From assembly GCF_003932715.1 (NCBI RefSeq), contig NZ_CP020700.1:6346501-6410500 (forward strand): a stretch of DNA of 64,000 nt, read 5' to 3'. The position numbers were made by a program, and so were the translations under genes. The DNA comes from Streptomyces tsukubensis. Its GTDB lineage: Bacteria > Actinomycetota > Actinomycetes > Streptomycetales > Streptomycetaceae. Positions 1 through 7,841 of the stretch are shown piece by piece. Positions within the stretch are counted from its first letter, which is position 1, and the number at the start of each line of letters is the position of its first letter. Under the pieces are notes generated by a model. It saw only the letters and a program-made list of their open reading frames with translations, did no database searches and was not told where the DNA came from.

Positions 1-651
1 ATGGGTGCCGTGGGTGGCGAGCCGGGCTCCGACGGCGCGGACGGCCTGTGCCTGCAAGGCGGTGTCGTCGCCGTTGAGCACGAAAGTGTGTCCGGTATCG
101 GACGGGACGAAGCCGTGCTCGGTGAGTACGGTCCGTACGGCTTCGGATACGTCGGCGGTGGCGTGGAGATCCGGCCCCACCCAGGTCAGGGTCACCGGGG
201 TCCGGGAGTTCAGGCGGGCAGCGTTGTCCTGGACTTGGGCGAGGGCAGCCTCGTAGCGGGGGAGCAGTCCGGTGGCGACGGCGTCGGCCGCGGCAAACGG
301 ATCGGCGGGCACCACGACACCATCGGGTTCCCGCACTCCCTCGAAGGCGGCCGGCGGCAGTGGTGGGGCGATGGCGGCGACGAGGAAGTCGTCCTCGTGG
401 CTGGGCCGTCCGGTGACGTAGAGGCGGGTGCCGTCGTCGCGGGCGAGGATCGCGTCGTGCCCGAGGGGGTGCCGGGCGATGGCGTCGGCGACCGTATCCA
501 TGTCCCACACCGCCCCGGCCCGGTTCATCTGCTCGGCCCTATTGGCGTGTTCGCGGTGGTCAACGGTCCAGTGGCCGGGCAGCTCGCCGGCGAGAACGGT
601 GGCGAATCCCTCCACGTCGTGCTCGAAATCGTGGTCGTGCTGGTGGCGCAT
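1..651 (-). CDS. Hypothetical backbone protein, 3' end outside window
   Basis: The reading frame opens at an ATG whose first base is 651 (minus strand), behind a GAGGAG box, and runs off the window edge, so 217 codons are visible. The codon pattern is typical of the neighbours. No domain is recognised. Around residues 120-140 it carries a VxPxDPxxAA...LPxYxxAL pattern that also occurs in the larger protein at 7842-8972, suggesting distant paralogy. It is the last visible gene of an operon that starts at 2406. Function unknown. Confidence 0.75.
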   Translation of the reverse strand, partial: MRHQHDHDFEHDVEGFATVLAGELPGHWTVDHREHANRAEQMNRAGAVWDMDTVADAIARHPLGHDAILARDDGTRLYVTGRPSHEDDFLVAAIAPPLPPAAFEGVREPDGVVVPADPFAAADAVATGLLPRYEAALAQVQDNAARLNSRTPVTLTWVGPDLHATADVSEAVRTVLTEHGFVPSDTGHTFVLNGDDTALQAQAVRAVGARLATHGTH

Positions 652-681
652 GGGCTCCTCGGGGTGAAAGGAAGGAAGAGG

Positions 682-1374
682 TCAGCGGTGCCGGGCCGCA
701 GGGGGCGCGGGCGCCGGTGGGGGCGGGGGAAGTGGAGGGCAGGCGCAGACGGCGGATGCTTCCCGCTCGTTCTCCGGAACCTCGCCCGCGCACACCGACC
801 GCCTGGGGTGGGGTGTTCTGCGGTCGGCGAGGTCGGTGCGGATGGTGCGCAGGTCGGCAGAGATGGTGCCGAGCCCGTGATCGGCGAGGTAGTACAGGCG
901 CTCCGCGGCCGGCCGGTCGGCGGGGCCGCCGAGGTCCTGGTGGAAGTCGGCCGCGGCGGTCAGGACGTCGGCGAGGCCGGCGAGGACGCCGTCGTATCCG
1001 GCGGTCACTTCGGCCAGGATGTCGGCGACCTCGTCGCTGCTGGTCGCCCTGCGGATGGCGGCAGCGAGGTTGCCGACCTGGGCGCCGAGGGTGAGGTCGG
1101 AAACCTCGCGTGTGTCGGTGTCGAAGGCCCGGTCGCATTCCATCGGGATGCCGGCGGAGCGGAGGCGCGCGACGGCCCGGGTCGCGAGCCGGGTCTCCTC
1201 CTGCGGGGTGAGGCCGGTCGGCAGCCGGTGGTAGAGCTCGTGGACCCGGGCCACGGGAACGAAACCGGCGCGCTCCAGGATGCCGTGGGCGTCCGGGCCG
1301 CCGCCGCGCGCGAGGACCTCGTCCGAGTGCGGATCGCGCCGCAGGCTCAGGAAACGGTCGGCAAGAGGCAGCAT
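682..1374 (-). CDS. Hypothetical protein (230 aa)
   Basis: ATG at 1374 is preceded by GGAAGG at good spacing. The protein is mostly helical-looking, with Ala/Leu-rich stretches (residues 100-190), and ends in a proline-rich tail (PPLPPPPPAPAPP), a tail type shared by many small proteins of this element. It begins 19 bp after the stop of the upstream gene (stop at 1394), so it is co-transcribed with it. No family is recognised; it is kept because of its typical codon use and operon position. Confidence 0.7.
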   Translation of the reverse strand: MLPLADRFLSLRRDPHSDEVLARGGGPDAHGILERAGFVPVARVHELYHRLPTGLTPQEETRLATRAVARLRSAGIPMECDRAFDTDTREVSDLTLGAQVGNLAAAIRRATSSDEVADILAEVTAGYDGVLAGLADVLTAAADFHQDLGGPADRPAAERLYYLADHGLGTISADLRTIRTDLADRRTPHPRRSVCAGEVPENEREASAVCACPPLPPPPPAPAPPAARHR

Positions 1375-1393
1375 GACGGTCCTTCCTGATCGG

Positions 1394-1984
1394 TCAGCGG
1401 CGGCCCGGTCCCCGGGTGGGAGGCGCGGTGGGCGGGGCCGGAGGTGGAGTGGCCGGGTGAGCCGGGATCAGGCGGAAATCGTGCTCGACACGCCGGATTT
1501 GGTTCATGACGGCGCGCAGCGGATCGGCGGGCAGTTGCTGCCAGGCGCCGTCGAGCCGGATCAGATTGGCCAGCAGATCGAGGCGGCGGGGCCGGGCCTG
1601 GAAGGCGACCCACTGGCACCCCTGGTCGTCGAGGGGCGGCGCCAGACCCGCGGTGATCGCCAGACGGTGGGCGATGGTCGCCCACTCCGCAGAGCCCAGG
1701 TCCCGGTCGGCGGGGTGCAGATCGACGCTGAGATGGAAGACGGGCTCCCTCACGCCCAGGTTGTCGGTGGCGAACGGCCACTCGAAGGTCGGGTCGTCCA
1801 GATGATTGATCCAGTCCACGGGCGTCCAGTGCCGCTCCTCGCCCTGTGTGTAGTCACCCAGCCGGTCCCAGTACGCGACCACCAGCTCCTGCCCCGATCC
1901 GGAATCGTCGCTGAGGGCCCGGCCCAGGGCTTCCTCGACGGGAAGGTAAGCGCTCAGACTCCGCTCCCACAGAAAGGCGATCAC
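1394..1984 (-). CDS. Stand-alone relaxase-like domain without HUH histidines
   Basis: GTG at 1984 overlaps the TGA of the upstream gene (GTGA), so translation is coupled. Residues 80-147 align by eye with residues 71-138 of the relaxase at 49798-51525: shared positions include FHLS/WHLS, a P-x-D...L pair, EW..IA.R, G.AP..D..GC.W.A and a final ANLIRLDG versus ATLAREDG. The relaxase catalytic segment HADDHIHI (123-130) is replaced here by QARPRRLD (129-136), so the metal-binding histidines are absent. The 196-aa protein ends in a proline-rich tail. I infer a catalytically dead relaxase relative, perhaps a DNA-binding or regulatory partner; the alignment was made by eye only. Confidence 0.65.
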   Translation of the reverse strand: MIAFLWERSLSAYLPVEEALGRALSDDSGSGQELVVAYWDRLGDYTQGEERHWTPVDWINHLDDPTFEWPFATDNLGVREPVFHLSVDLHPADRDLGSAEWATIAHRLAITAGLAPPLDDQGCQWVAFQARPRRLDLLANLIRLDGAWQQLPADPLRAVMNQIRRVEHDFRLIPAHPATPPPAPPTAPPTRGPGRR

Positions 1985-2406
1985 CGCCCGCCCCGGGCCG
2001 TGTCGTTGGTGTGGACGAGCTGGGCCAGTTCGGTGAGGGTGTACCAGCCGCAGTCCACCGGCCCGCCGGCCGCGGGGATCTTCGGGAGGATGCGGTCTTC
2101 GAGGGCGCGCTGGTGGCTGAGGCAGTCCCGGCACAGCCGGGAGGTGTGGATCATGTAGCGGGGGTGGGCGGTGATAAACGTCCGCGTGCCGCCGCGGGGG
2201 TTGCGCAGCCTCCAGCCGTCCTCGTCGGTCGCGGTGTGCCACGACGGGGTCACCACCGTCATCGTCTCACCCCACAGCTCACCCCCGGCTGCGCCCTTGA
2301 CGACGGTCACCTGATCACCGGGACGGAAATGCTCGTGGGTGATGTCCCGTTCGGGGGTGATGGTGTCGGCGGGAACATAGGGCGGGCGGGAAACGGGATC
2401 GGGCAC
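1981..2406 (-). CDS. Hypothetical protein (141 aa)
   Basis: GTG at 2406 follows an AAGGA box 7 nt upstream. The frame is open much further upstream, but that part is arginine-rich shadow sequence. The protein contains a small beta-rich segment (PGDQVTVVKG...GETMTVVTPSW) and a C-terminal CRDC pair followed by helices. It is the first gene of a four-gene operon running to the window edge. The conserved promoter-like motif at 2451-2478 lies 45 bp upstream. No family recognised. Confidence 0.72.
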   Translation of the reverse strand: MPDPVSRPPYVPADTITPERDITHEHFRPGDQVTVVKGAAGGELWGETMTVVTPSWHTATDEDGWRLRNPRGGTRTFITAHPRYMIHTSRLCRDCLSHQRALEDRILPKIPAAGGPVDCGWYTLTELAQLVHTNDTARGGR

Positions 2407-2450
2407 GAAGAGGTCCTTCCAGCAGGGCACGGGCGGCGGTGGTGGGGATG

Positions 2451-2478
2451 ATTCAAGGGTCCGCACGATCCCCGATTT
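2451..2478 (-). promoter_or_regulatory. Conserved 28-bp promoter-like motif, copy c
   Basis: Read on the minus strand it fits AAYCGGGGATY, about 10 nt, then TTGAA, the pattern shared with the copies at 20253, 20341, 21352 and 24736. It sits 45 bp upstream of the GTG at 2406 and points at it. It is preceded by an imperfect palindrome CCGGTT...GAAATCGG. Role as promoter or operator is inferred from position and conservation only. Confidence 0.6.
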
Positions 2479-2555
2479 CCCGAACCGGCCACCGTCGGCT
2501 ATAAACCCTGAGCCATCCGCGCGGGTGCTTCGAACGGCGTTGCTAACCGGCTGTT

Positions 2556-3284
2556 TCAGTGGTGGTGTGCGCGGACCGTGGCCGGAGGCGCGGTGGCGGG
2601 GAGCGTCGTGGTGAGGGGCCGCTGCCCGGGGCCAAGCCGGTGGGGTGCTGGTGTGTGGTGGGGTGGAAGGACGGCCACGGTGGAGGCCAGGTCCTCGCCC
2701 GCGTCTTTGAGTTCGGCGGTGAGGGCGGAAATCTGGTGGGCCAGAGCGCCGAGCCGTCCGGCGACGCGTTGTGCGTGCCGGGTGTCCAGGGCCTGGGCGA
2801 ACTCGGCGCACAGGGTCACGAACTCTTCGAGCTGGACGAGCTGGCCGCCTGTGGGGCCGTCGCGGCCGACGACCAGGTCGATCGCCTCGCCCACGTCGCA
2901 TGCCCGCCGGGCCTGGCGAACATCGTGGATCAGATGCCCGAGACTGATCTCGGGGGTGGGGACATGTGGCGTGGACGGGCGGAGTGCTCCGGGCATGACG
3001 GGTGGGGGGCTGGCGTCGATGGCGTCCGTCTCGTCCCAGTAGTGGCCCAGGACCTGCAGGTCTGGGCTGTCGAGGTCTCCGGCGAGCGCGACGCAGGTGA
3101 AAGTGTCGTCCTCGTGCTGGAGGGCGGCGATGGTGATGAGCCGGTGATCGGTGTCGTACCAGGACTCGTACGGGTCCAGCCGCCCGGCCGCCCTCGCCTC
3201 CCTGGCCATCTGGGACCACTTGCGCTGTTCGGCCCCGGACAGGGCGGAGTTCGGTGGGGTGTTGTCGGTGATGACGGTCTCCAA
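2556..3284 (-). CDS. Hypothetical protein (about 240 aa)
   Basis: The frame ends with a His-rich tail at 2556. The start is uncertain: TTG at 3284 has no ribosome binding site, whereas a GGAG inside that first codon region lies 6 nt ahead of an ATC codon at 3272, making ATC a candidate non-canonical start like others in this element. The N-terminal half (residues 35-100) looks beta-rich with DPYESWYDTDHRL and VALAGD; the C-terminal half is helical. No family recognised. Confidence 0.7.
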   Translation of the reverse strand: METVITDNTPPNSALSGAEQRKWSQMAREARAAGRLDPYESWYDTDHRLITIAALQHEDDTFTCVALAGDLDSPDLQVLGHYWDETDAIDASPPPVMPGALRPSTPHVPTPEISLGHLIHDVRQARRACDVGEAIDLVVGRDGPTGGQLVQLEEFVTLCAEFAQALDTRHAQRVAGRLGALAHQISALTAELKDAGEDLASTVAVLPPHHTPAPHRLGPGQRPLTTTLPATAPPATVRAHHH

Positions 3285-3304
3285 GGTGTCGATGATTCAG
3301 TGCC

Positions 3305-3511
3305 CTACCCGGTGCGGGTTTTCGGTTCCCCGGTCGGATTCGGTTGCGGCGTTGAGGAGTTCGGGGAGGTCTGCGGGGTTGGTGTCGCGCTGGTCAAGCC
3401 ACCATCCGGCGCGGGTGGAGGCCGTTGTTCGGCGGCTCGGCGGGCGGCCAGGCGCTTTTTCCGGTCGGCGGAGATGCGCCAGCTTGGGTGACGTATCAGC
3501 AGTCGGTGCAT
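3305..3511 (-). pseudogene. Degenerate truncated copy of the gene at 4677-5174
   Basis: Bases 3322-3418 are nearly identical to 4693-4789, and 3427-3505 resemble 4973-5053, while the 184 bp between those blocks in the intact gene are missing. The C-terminal peptide WWLDQRDTNPADLPELL is still readable but is out of frame with the upstream part (SADRKKRLAARRAAEQ). This is therefore a deletion- and frameshift-inactivated duplicate. Together with the intact copy it brackets the oppositely oriented gene at 3739-4614. Confidence 0.8.
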
Positions 3512-3738
3512 ATCTGCATTCGACTCCTAGCCGTGTGGAGGAGGTGGGGCGCGGCGTGGCTAGTGCGACGAGTGTCATCCTGCTGGGGCTTATCGCCACC
3601 AGCCCGTAGTGCCGTCTGCCGACGTGCTGGTGTGGTGGCCCGAGATTGATTGCTGAAATGCCTTGCCGTCGGCGAGCCAGGGAACTGCCTGCGGTCTCCG
3701 CCGGGCGTTGTCAGTGGCAGGAGCTAGCGTTCTGCAGC

Positions 3739-4614
3739 ATGATCACAGATACTTCCCCCGCGCTTGACTGGACCATGCTGGGCCAGTCCTTCGCAGCCGC
3801 CCACGCCGAGCTGGACTCCAGTGACTATCTCCTCCCGGTTGAGGCAGGGCCTGAGAAAACCCTTCCCCTGCAGAAAGAAGTAGTTGACGCTGCCGAACCC
3901 GAGGGAGCCGACGAGAAACGTACCCAGTGGCTCCGCGCCGTCGACAACATACGAACCTATTTCGGGCACGAGGCGACTAACTTCACCCCTTGGCTCGCCC
4001 GGCGGCTCGGCATCGTGCAGCGCGCGGCTTGGTTCGAAAACCCGCTCAAGCTCGTCGGAACCGAACAGAAAATTGCCGGATATCGCATCGACATTCTTGC
4101 CAAGACCCAAGTAGGCGATCGCGACCGCTTTGTGGTCATCGAGAACCAACTGGAGCGTACGGATGCGGACCATCTGGGACGTCTCATCACCTGTGCAGCA
4201 GAAGTGGAAGCCAGTCATGCCGTATGGATCAGCGCGGAATTCAGGGATGACCATCTGAAGGTCATGGAAGCCCTTCAACAGCACCACAGGGACTGTTCGT
4301 TCATCCCACTGCTGATCAATGGGGCCGTGACGGACGGTGGTTGCGCTACCTTCGATCTCGTGCCGCCCCCCACATACCCGAGTCCTGAAGATCACCTGCG
4401 CGAGAGGCTTCACCTTGCGCTGCGCCAAGCGCGAGATGTTCATATGACACTGAAACGGGTTGGGGACTTGATATCGGCGAATCCCGAGGTGGACTTCACT
4501 CGATATCGCCGCCTGATCACGGAGGCCGGTTTGTGGAGCTACTACGCCGACGGATTGGCTGACGGCCTCTTGGAAACTATTCCCGAGGAGCGCCGCAAGC
4601 AGCCGGTGAGCTAG
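3739..4614 (+). CDS. PD-(D/E)XK nuclease-like protein
   Basis: The 291-aa protein has a core around residues 110-190 with YRIDILA and, after a gap, VVIENQLERTDADHLG followed by VWISAEF. This is the pattern of bacterial DUF4268-like proteins of the PD-(D/E)XK superfamily, with D in IDILA and E-x-Q in IENQLE as candidate metal ligands. It lies on the plus strand among minus-strand genes and looks less G+C-rich than its neighbours, suggesting transfer. ATG 3739 is chosen; AGGAG is 15 nt upstream, which is long, so an earlier start is possible. Target and role are unknown; a defence function is a guess. Confidence 0.7.
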   Translation: MITDTSPALDWTMLGQSFAAAHAELDSSDYLLPVEAGPEKTLPLQKEVVDAAEPEGADEKRTQWLRAVDNIRTYFGHEATNFTPWLARRLGIVQRAAWFENPLKLVGTEQKIAGYRIDILAKTQVGDRDRFVVIENQLERTDADHLGRLITCAAEVEASHAVWISAEFRDDHLKVMEALQQHHRDCSFIPLLINGAVTDGGCATFDLVPPPTYPSPEDHLRERLHLALRQARDVHMTLKRVGDLISANPEVDFTRYRRLITEAGLWSYYADGLADGLLETIPEERRKQPVS

Positions 4615-4676
4615 ACCGGTCCCCCTGTGCCATTGATGATTCTTTGGCTGGGGAAGGCTGCGTCTCGGTGGAGGGG

Positions 4677-5174
4677 TCAGAGAAATGGATTCTCGGTTCC
4701 CCGGTCGGATTCGGTTGCGGCGTTCAGGAGTTCGGGGAGGTCTGCGGGGTTGGTGTCGCGCTGGTCGAGCCACCATCCGGCGCGGGTGACGGCGCGGATC
4801 TGTTCCTCCAGCGCGGTCCAGCGGGTCTCGTCCCAGGAGCCCTCGACGGCCAGGGCGGTGTGCGCGGCGGTGGTGAGCTGGTGGCGGCACCGCTCACCCC
4901 AGCCGAGGATCTTCTCTGGGCCGTCGAGCGGCGGCATGCCGAACCGTTCCGCCCACTCGGTCGCGGCTTGCTGTTCGGCGGCGCGGCGGGCGGCCAGCCA
5001 CTCCTTCCGGTCGGCGGAATCGCCGGCTTGGGTGGCGCGCCAGCAGTCGGTGCAGTCCCGGCCGGAGAGCCAGCGGGAGAAGGCGGCACGCCGGTCGGCC
5101 GGGCGGCCGGAGAGGTCGTGGGTCCATTCGTGTCCGCAGCTGTGGACGACGTCCCAGGAAGTCGGAATGGTCAT
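4677..5174 (-). CDS. Small Cys/His protein (165 aa), putative zinc site
   Basis: ATG at 5174 starts a protein with an N-terminal SCGHEW motif (residues 12-17) and CTDCW (residues 41-45), a likely C-x-H/C-x-x-C zinc site, followed by an ADRKEWLAARRAAEQ helix and a C-terminal DLPELLNAA segment. I recognise the type from Streptomyces accessory regions but not a function. It starts 4 bp before the stop of the MFS gene upstream, so both form an operon. A broken copy lies at 3305-3511. Confidence 0.75.
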   Translation of the reverse strand: MTIPTSWDVVHSCGHEWTHDLSGRPADRRAAFSRWLSGRDCTDCWRATQAGDSADRKEWLAARRAAEQQAATEWAERFGMPPLDGPEKILGWGERCRHQLTTAAHTALAVEGSWDETRWTALEEQIRAVTRAGWWLDQRDTNPADLPELLNAATESDRGTENPFL

Positions 5175-5178
5175 GGAG

Positions 5179-6372
5179 TTACTCCTTCAGGTTGGCCAGG
5201 TGGTGTGATCCGTGGGGCACGCGGTGGTGTTCGCCGGCCTGTCGGAGGGCTGCTGCGAGGGTGAGTGCGGTGCCGAGTGCGGGGAGGGCGGGTCCGCCGA
5301 GGGGGTGTGAGCCGAGCGTTCCGGCGAGGGCGGTGCCCAGGGCGTGTCCGGTGCCGCCGGCGAGGATGAGCCACGCGTAGGCTTCCGCCCGGCGTCCGGG
5401 CGGGGCGAGGGTCTGCACGGTGATGATCACGCTGGTGGCGACGATCGTGTGGAACACGCCCGGGGCGGCCACTGCCGCCACGGTGACGCCGGTCGCGGGG
5501 TGGTGGTGTGCGGCAAGCAGGGGGAGGAGCCAGGCTGCCTGGAGTCCTGCCGCCCCGGTGATCAGATGTCGTCGGGGGCTTCCGCGCTGGAGGCGGCGGG
5601 CGAGCAGGACGCTTCCGGCCAGGGCGCCGAGGGAGAAGACGGCCGGGACGAGTCCGGTGAGGGCGGGCTCGCGGTGTTCGTCGGCGAGCTGGACGGCCCA
5701 GACGTTCATCGCGCCGGTCGCCAGCCCGCCTCCGGCCAGGACGGCGACGAGGCGGCCGAGCCAGGCCGTGAGGAGCTGCCCGGCCCGTTGCGCGGGGCGG
5801 TGGGCGGGATGCCAGGCCCGTGCCGGGGCGGAGGTGATCACGCCCGCTGTCCCGGCCAGCCCGAGGACGGCGGCCGTGGCCAGCGCGGTCTCGGGTCCGT
5901 ACAGGGCGGAGAGTCCGCCGGCGAGGAGGGGGCCGGTGATGAAGACCAGTCCGGAGCAGGTGCTGTCCAGGACGGCCACGGCCCGCCGGTCGCCGGGATC
6001 GGCCAGCAGCCGGGGCCACAGGGCCCGCAGGCCCGCTTCCAGCGGAGGCGCCGACAGGGCCGCGGACAGCACCGTCACCGACATCGCACCCAGGTGGTGT
6101 TGAGCCGCCAGCGGGAGACAGACGAGAGAGGCGGCGTTGAGGACGGCGCCTGGTCCGGAGACCCGCACGGGCCCGTACTGGTCCAGGAGCCGTCCCTTGA
6201 CGGGTTGGGACAGAGCTGCGGTCAGCGAGTACAGGGCGCCGAGCAGTCCGGCCGTGGTGAGGGAGCCGGTGGTGTGCGTGACGAGGAGGATGACCGTGAC
6301 CGGCACCATGACGGTAGGCAGCCGCCCGACCATGGTCGCGGTCAGCAGCCGCACCACATGGGGCCGGGACAT
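5179..6372 (-). CDS. MFS-type transporter
   Basis: About 397 aa with many hydrophobic segments characteristic of a 10-12 helix major facilitator protein, e.g. VPVTVILLVTHTTGSLTTAGLLG near the N-terminus and VFSLGALAGSVLLARR in the second half, with the loop motif KGRLLDQYGP (about residues 55-65) resembling the MFS motif A region. ATG 6372 is chosen because upstream sequence is arginine/proline-rich and non-coding in character; GTG at 6384 is an alternative. Divergent from the PfpI gene at 6588. Substrate not predictable. Confidence 0.78.
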   Translation of the reverse strand: MSRPHVVRLLTATMVGRLPTVMVPVTVILLVTHTTGSLTTAGLLGALYSLTAALSQPVKGRLLDQYGPVRVSGPGAVLNAASLVCLPLAAQHHLGAMSVTVLSAALSAPPLEAGLRALWPRLLADPGDRRAVAVLDSTCSGLVFITGPLLAGGLSALYGPETALATAAVLGLAGTAGVITSAPARAWHPAHRPAQRAGQLLTAWLGRLVAVLAGGGLATGAMNVWAVQLADEHREPALTGLVPAVFSLGALAGSVLLARRLQRGSPRRHLITGAAGLQAAWLLPLLAAHHHPATGVTVAAVAAPGVFHTIVATSVIITVQTLAPPGRRAEAYAWLILAGGTGHALGTALAGTLGSHPLGGPALPALGTALTLAAALRQAGEHHRVPHGSHHLANLKE

Positions 6373-6587
6373 GACCACCCGCACAGGGCCGCGCGGTGAT
6401 GTGGGCGGTTGTTCGGCGGAGCGTGGCGGAGAGATGGAAGGACTTTCGGGTCGGGAGGGGAGGGTGGGGCGGTGGGCGTGTGGTTCCGGCCGGCTGCTCC
6501 GGGGTGTTACGCGGGTGAGCACGATTGGCTCTCGACGTGGAACCGGACGGCCGCGAGACTGGGGCATCCGTACTTCCAGGAGTAGTG

Positions 6588-7196
6588 ATGCAGGTAGCCG
6601 TGGTCACCTTCGACGGGTTCAATGAACTCGACAGTTTCATCGCCTCTGCGTTGATAAACCGGTGCCGCAAGGACGGCTTGGAAGCCTTCGTAGCGACGCC
6701 GACCCCGGTGGTCACGTCGATGAATGGCGTGGAGGTGACCGGGCAACGCCCGATGGAGTTCGTGAACGAGGCCGACGTCGTGCTGATCGGTAGCGGGGTG
6801 AAGACACGTGACGTCATCGCCGACGACCGGTTGATCTCCAGGCTGCCGCTCGACCCTTCACGGCAGCTGATCGGGGCGCAGTGCTCCGGCGCGCTGGTAC
6901 TCGCCAGGCTTGGGCTGCTGGATGGCATGCCCGCGTGCACGGACATCAAGAGCCGGCCCTTTGTCGAAGCCTGCGGCGTCACCGTGCTGGACGCGCCTTT
7001 CCACACCGAGGGCAACATCGCCACGGCGGGCGGCTGCCTGGCCTCCCAGTACCTCGCCACGTGGGTGATCACCCGAATGCTCGGAGAGGACGCAGCGCGC
7101 GACGTCATCGACTACGTGGCCCCTGTCGGCGAAAACCGGGAGACCGTCGAGCGCGCCATGCGTGCTGTCCACGCGGGCGGGGTTGCCAGGCGCTGA
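6588..7196 (+). CDS. DJ-1/PfpI family protein
   Basis: ATG 6588 follows AGGAG by 5 nt. The 202-aa protein has the DJ-1/PfpI layout: MQVAVVTFDGFNELD start, an EADVVLIGSG strand, and the nucleophile elbow GAQCSGALVLARLGLL with Cys99, followed by a short C-terminal helix. Such proteins include isonitrile hydratases and GlxA-like amidase domains; the substrate is not clear. It interrupts a minus-strand gene series, and a gene remnant ends at its 3' side (7215-7406), so it was probably inserted. Confidence 0.8.
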   Translation: MQVAVVTFDGFNELDSFIASALINRCRKDGLEAFVATPTPVVTSMNGVEVTGQRPMEFVNEADVVLIGSGVKTRDVIADDRLISRLPLDPSRQLIGAQCSGALVLARLGLLDGMPACTDIKSRPFVEACGVTVLDAPFHTEGNIATAGGCLASQYLATWVITRMLGEDAARDVIDYVAPVGENRETVERAMRAVHAGGVARR

Positions 7197-7214
7197 CGCC
7201 CGGCGATCAGAGCT

Positions 7215-7406
7215 TACGAGCTTGAGCACGGTGCGGGCCCAGTCGCATCCGGGACCGGCGGGCACGGCGACGAGCCCGTCCTCGGGGCTGAGGTGGAGGG
7301 CGATCTCGGCGCTGGTTGGCAAGGGGTTGCTCCGGAACAGGTAGTAGCGAGGGGCGTCGCGGCTGACCCTGTGGCGTCCGTGAGGCGACGGCGACGGGAT
7401 GGTCAG
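7215..7406 (-). pseudogene. 5' remnant of a backbone gene cut off by the PfpI region
   Basis: A CTG at 7406 overlaps the TGA of the upstream gene (CTGA). The frame reads sensible protein (RDAPRYYLFRSNPL, then TSAEIALHLSPEDGLVAVP and WARTVLKL) down to about 7215. It then continues without a native stop into the antisense of the PfpI gene. The loss of a natural terminus and the change in character at about 7.2 kb indicate truncation by the insertion that brought the PfpI gene. Original function unknown. Confidence 0.6.
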
Positions 7407-7822
7407 CGGCTTCTGCCCGCACGCCGCACAGCCGTCGCCGCGTCTGCGGGCACCGGGGCGGACACGGGCGGGGGCACCGTGGTCTTCAGATGGGGTGAGC
7501 GGGAGGCGGCTGCGCGGGCGAGCCGGGTCTGCCGGGCGGTGGCGAGCCGCTCCGACAGGTCGGGTTCGGGTTCGGGCGCGGGGTCGAGGGTGTAGTCGGC
7601 GTGGACGGTGAACCCTTGGGTGCGCAGGTCGTGGACGGCCTGGCGGGCGCGCCGTACCCCGTCGCGGCCGGGGTCGGTGAGCCGGTAGAGGCCGGGCCGG
7701 CCGGGCACGGTCTCGAACTGGAGGCGTGTCAGGTACCAGTCGGCGATGTGGGCGGGTATGTCGGCGCGGAAGGCCGCGACGATTCCGTGCTCGGGATGGG
7801 TGCCGATGTGGAACTGGGACAG
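7403..7822 (-). CDS. Hypothetical protein with apparent CTG start (139 aa)
   Basis: An in-frame TAA lies 15 nt upstream of a CTG at 7822, and AAGGA sits 9 nt ahead of that CTG. The next usable canonical start is GTG 7708, which would remove the conserved-looking FHIGTHPEHGIVAAFRAD and IADWYLTRLQFETV segment. I therefore call CTG. The protein resembles a small recognition fold followed by a basic/alanine-rich tail. No family recognised. It follows 7842-8972 directly and is coupled to the remnant downstream. Confidence 0.62.
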   Translation of the reverse strand: MSQFHIGTHPEHGIVAAFRADIPAHIADWYLTRLQFETVPGRPGLYRLTDPGRDGVRRARQAVHDLRTQGFTVHADYTLDPAPEPEPDLSERLATARQTRLARAAASRSPHLKTTVPPPVSAPVPADAATAVRRAGRSR

Positions 7823-7841
7823 CGGGATACGTCCTTAACGA

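Noticed and set aside
1..1389. Long plus-strand open frame of 462 codons
   Set aside because: Gly/Val/Arg-rich antisense of two minus-strand genes with ribosome sites; typical G+C-driven shadow.
6858..7322. Minus frame through the PfpI gene
   Set aside because: Only the part right of about 7215 looks like protein; the rest is antisense of the intact PfpI gene.
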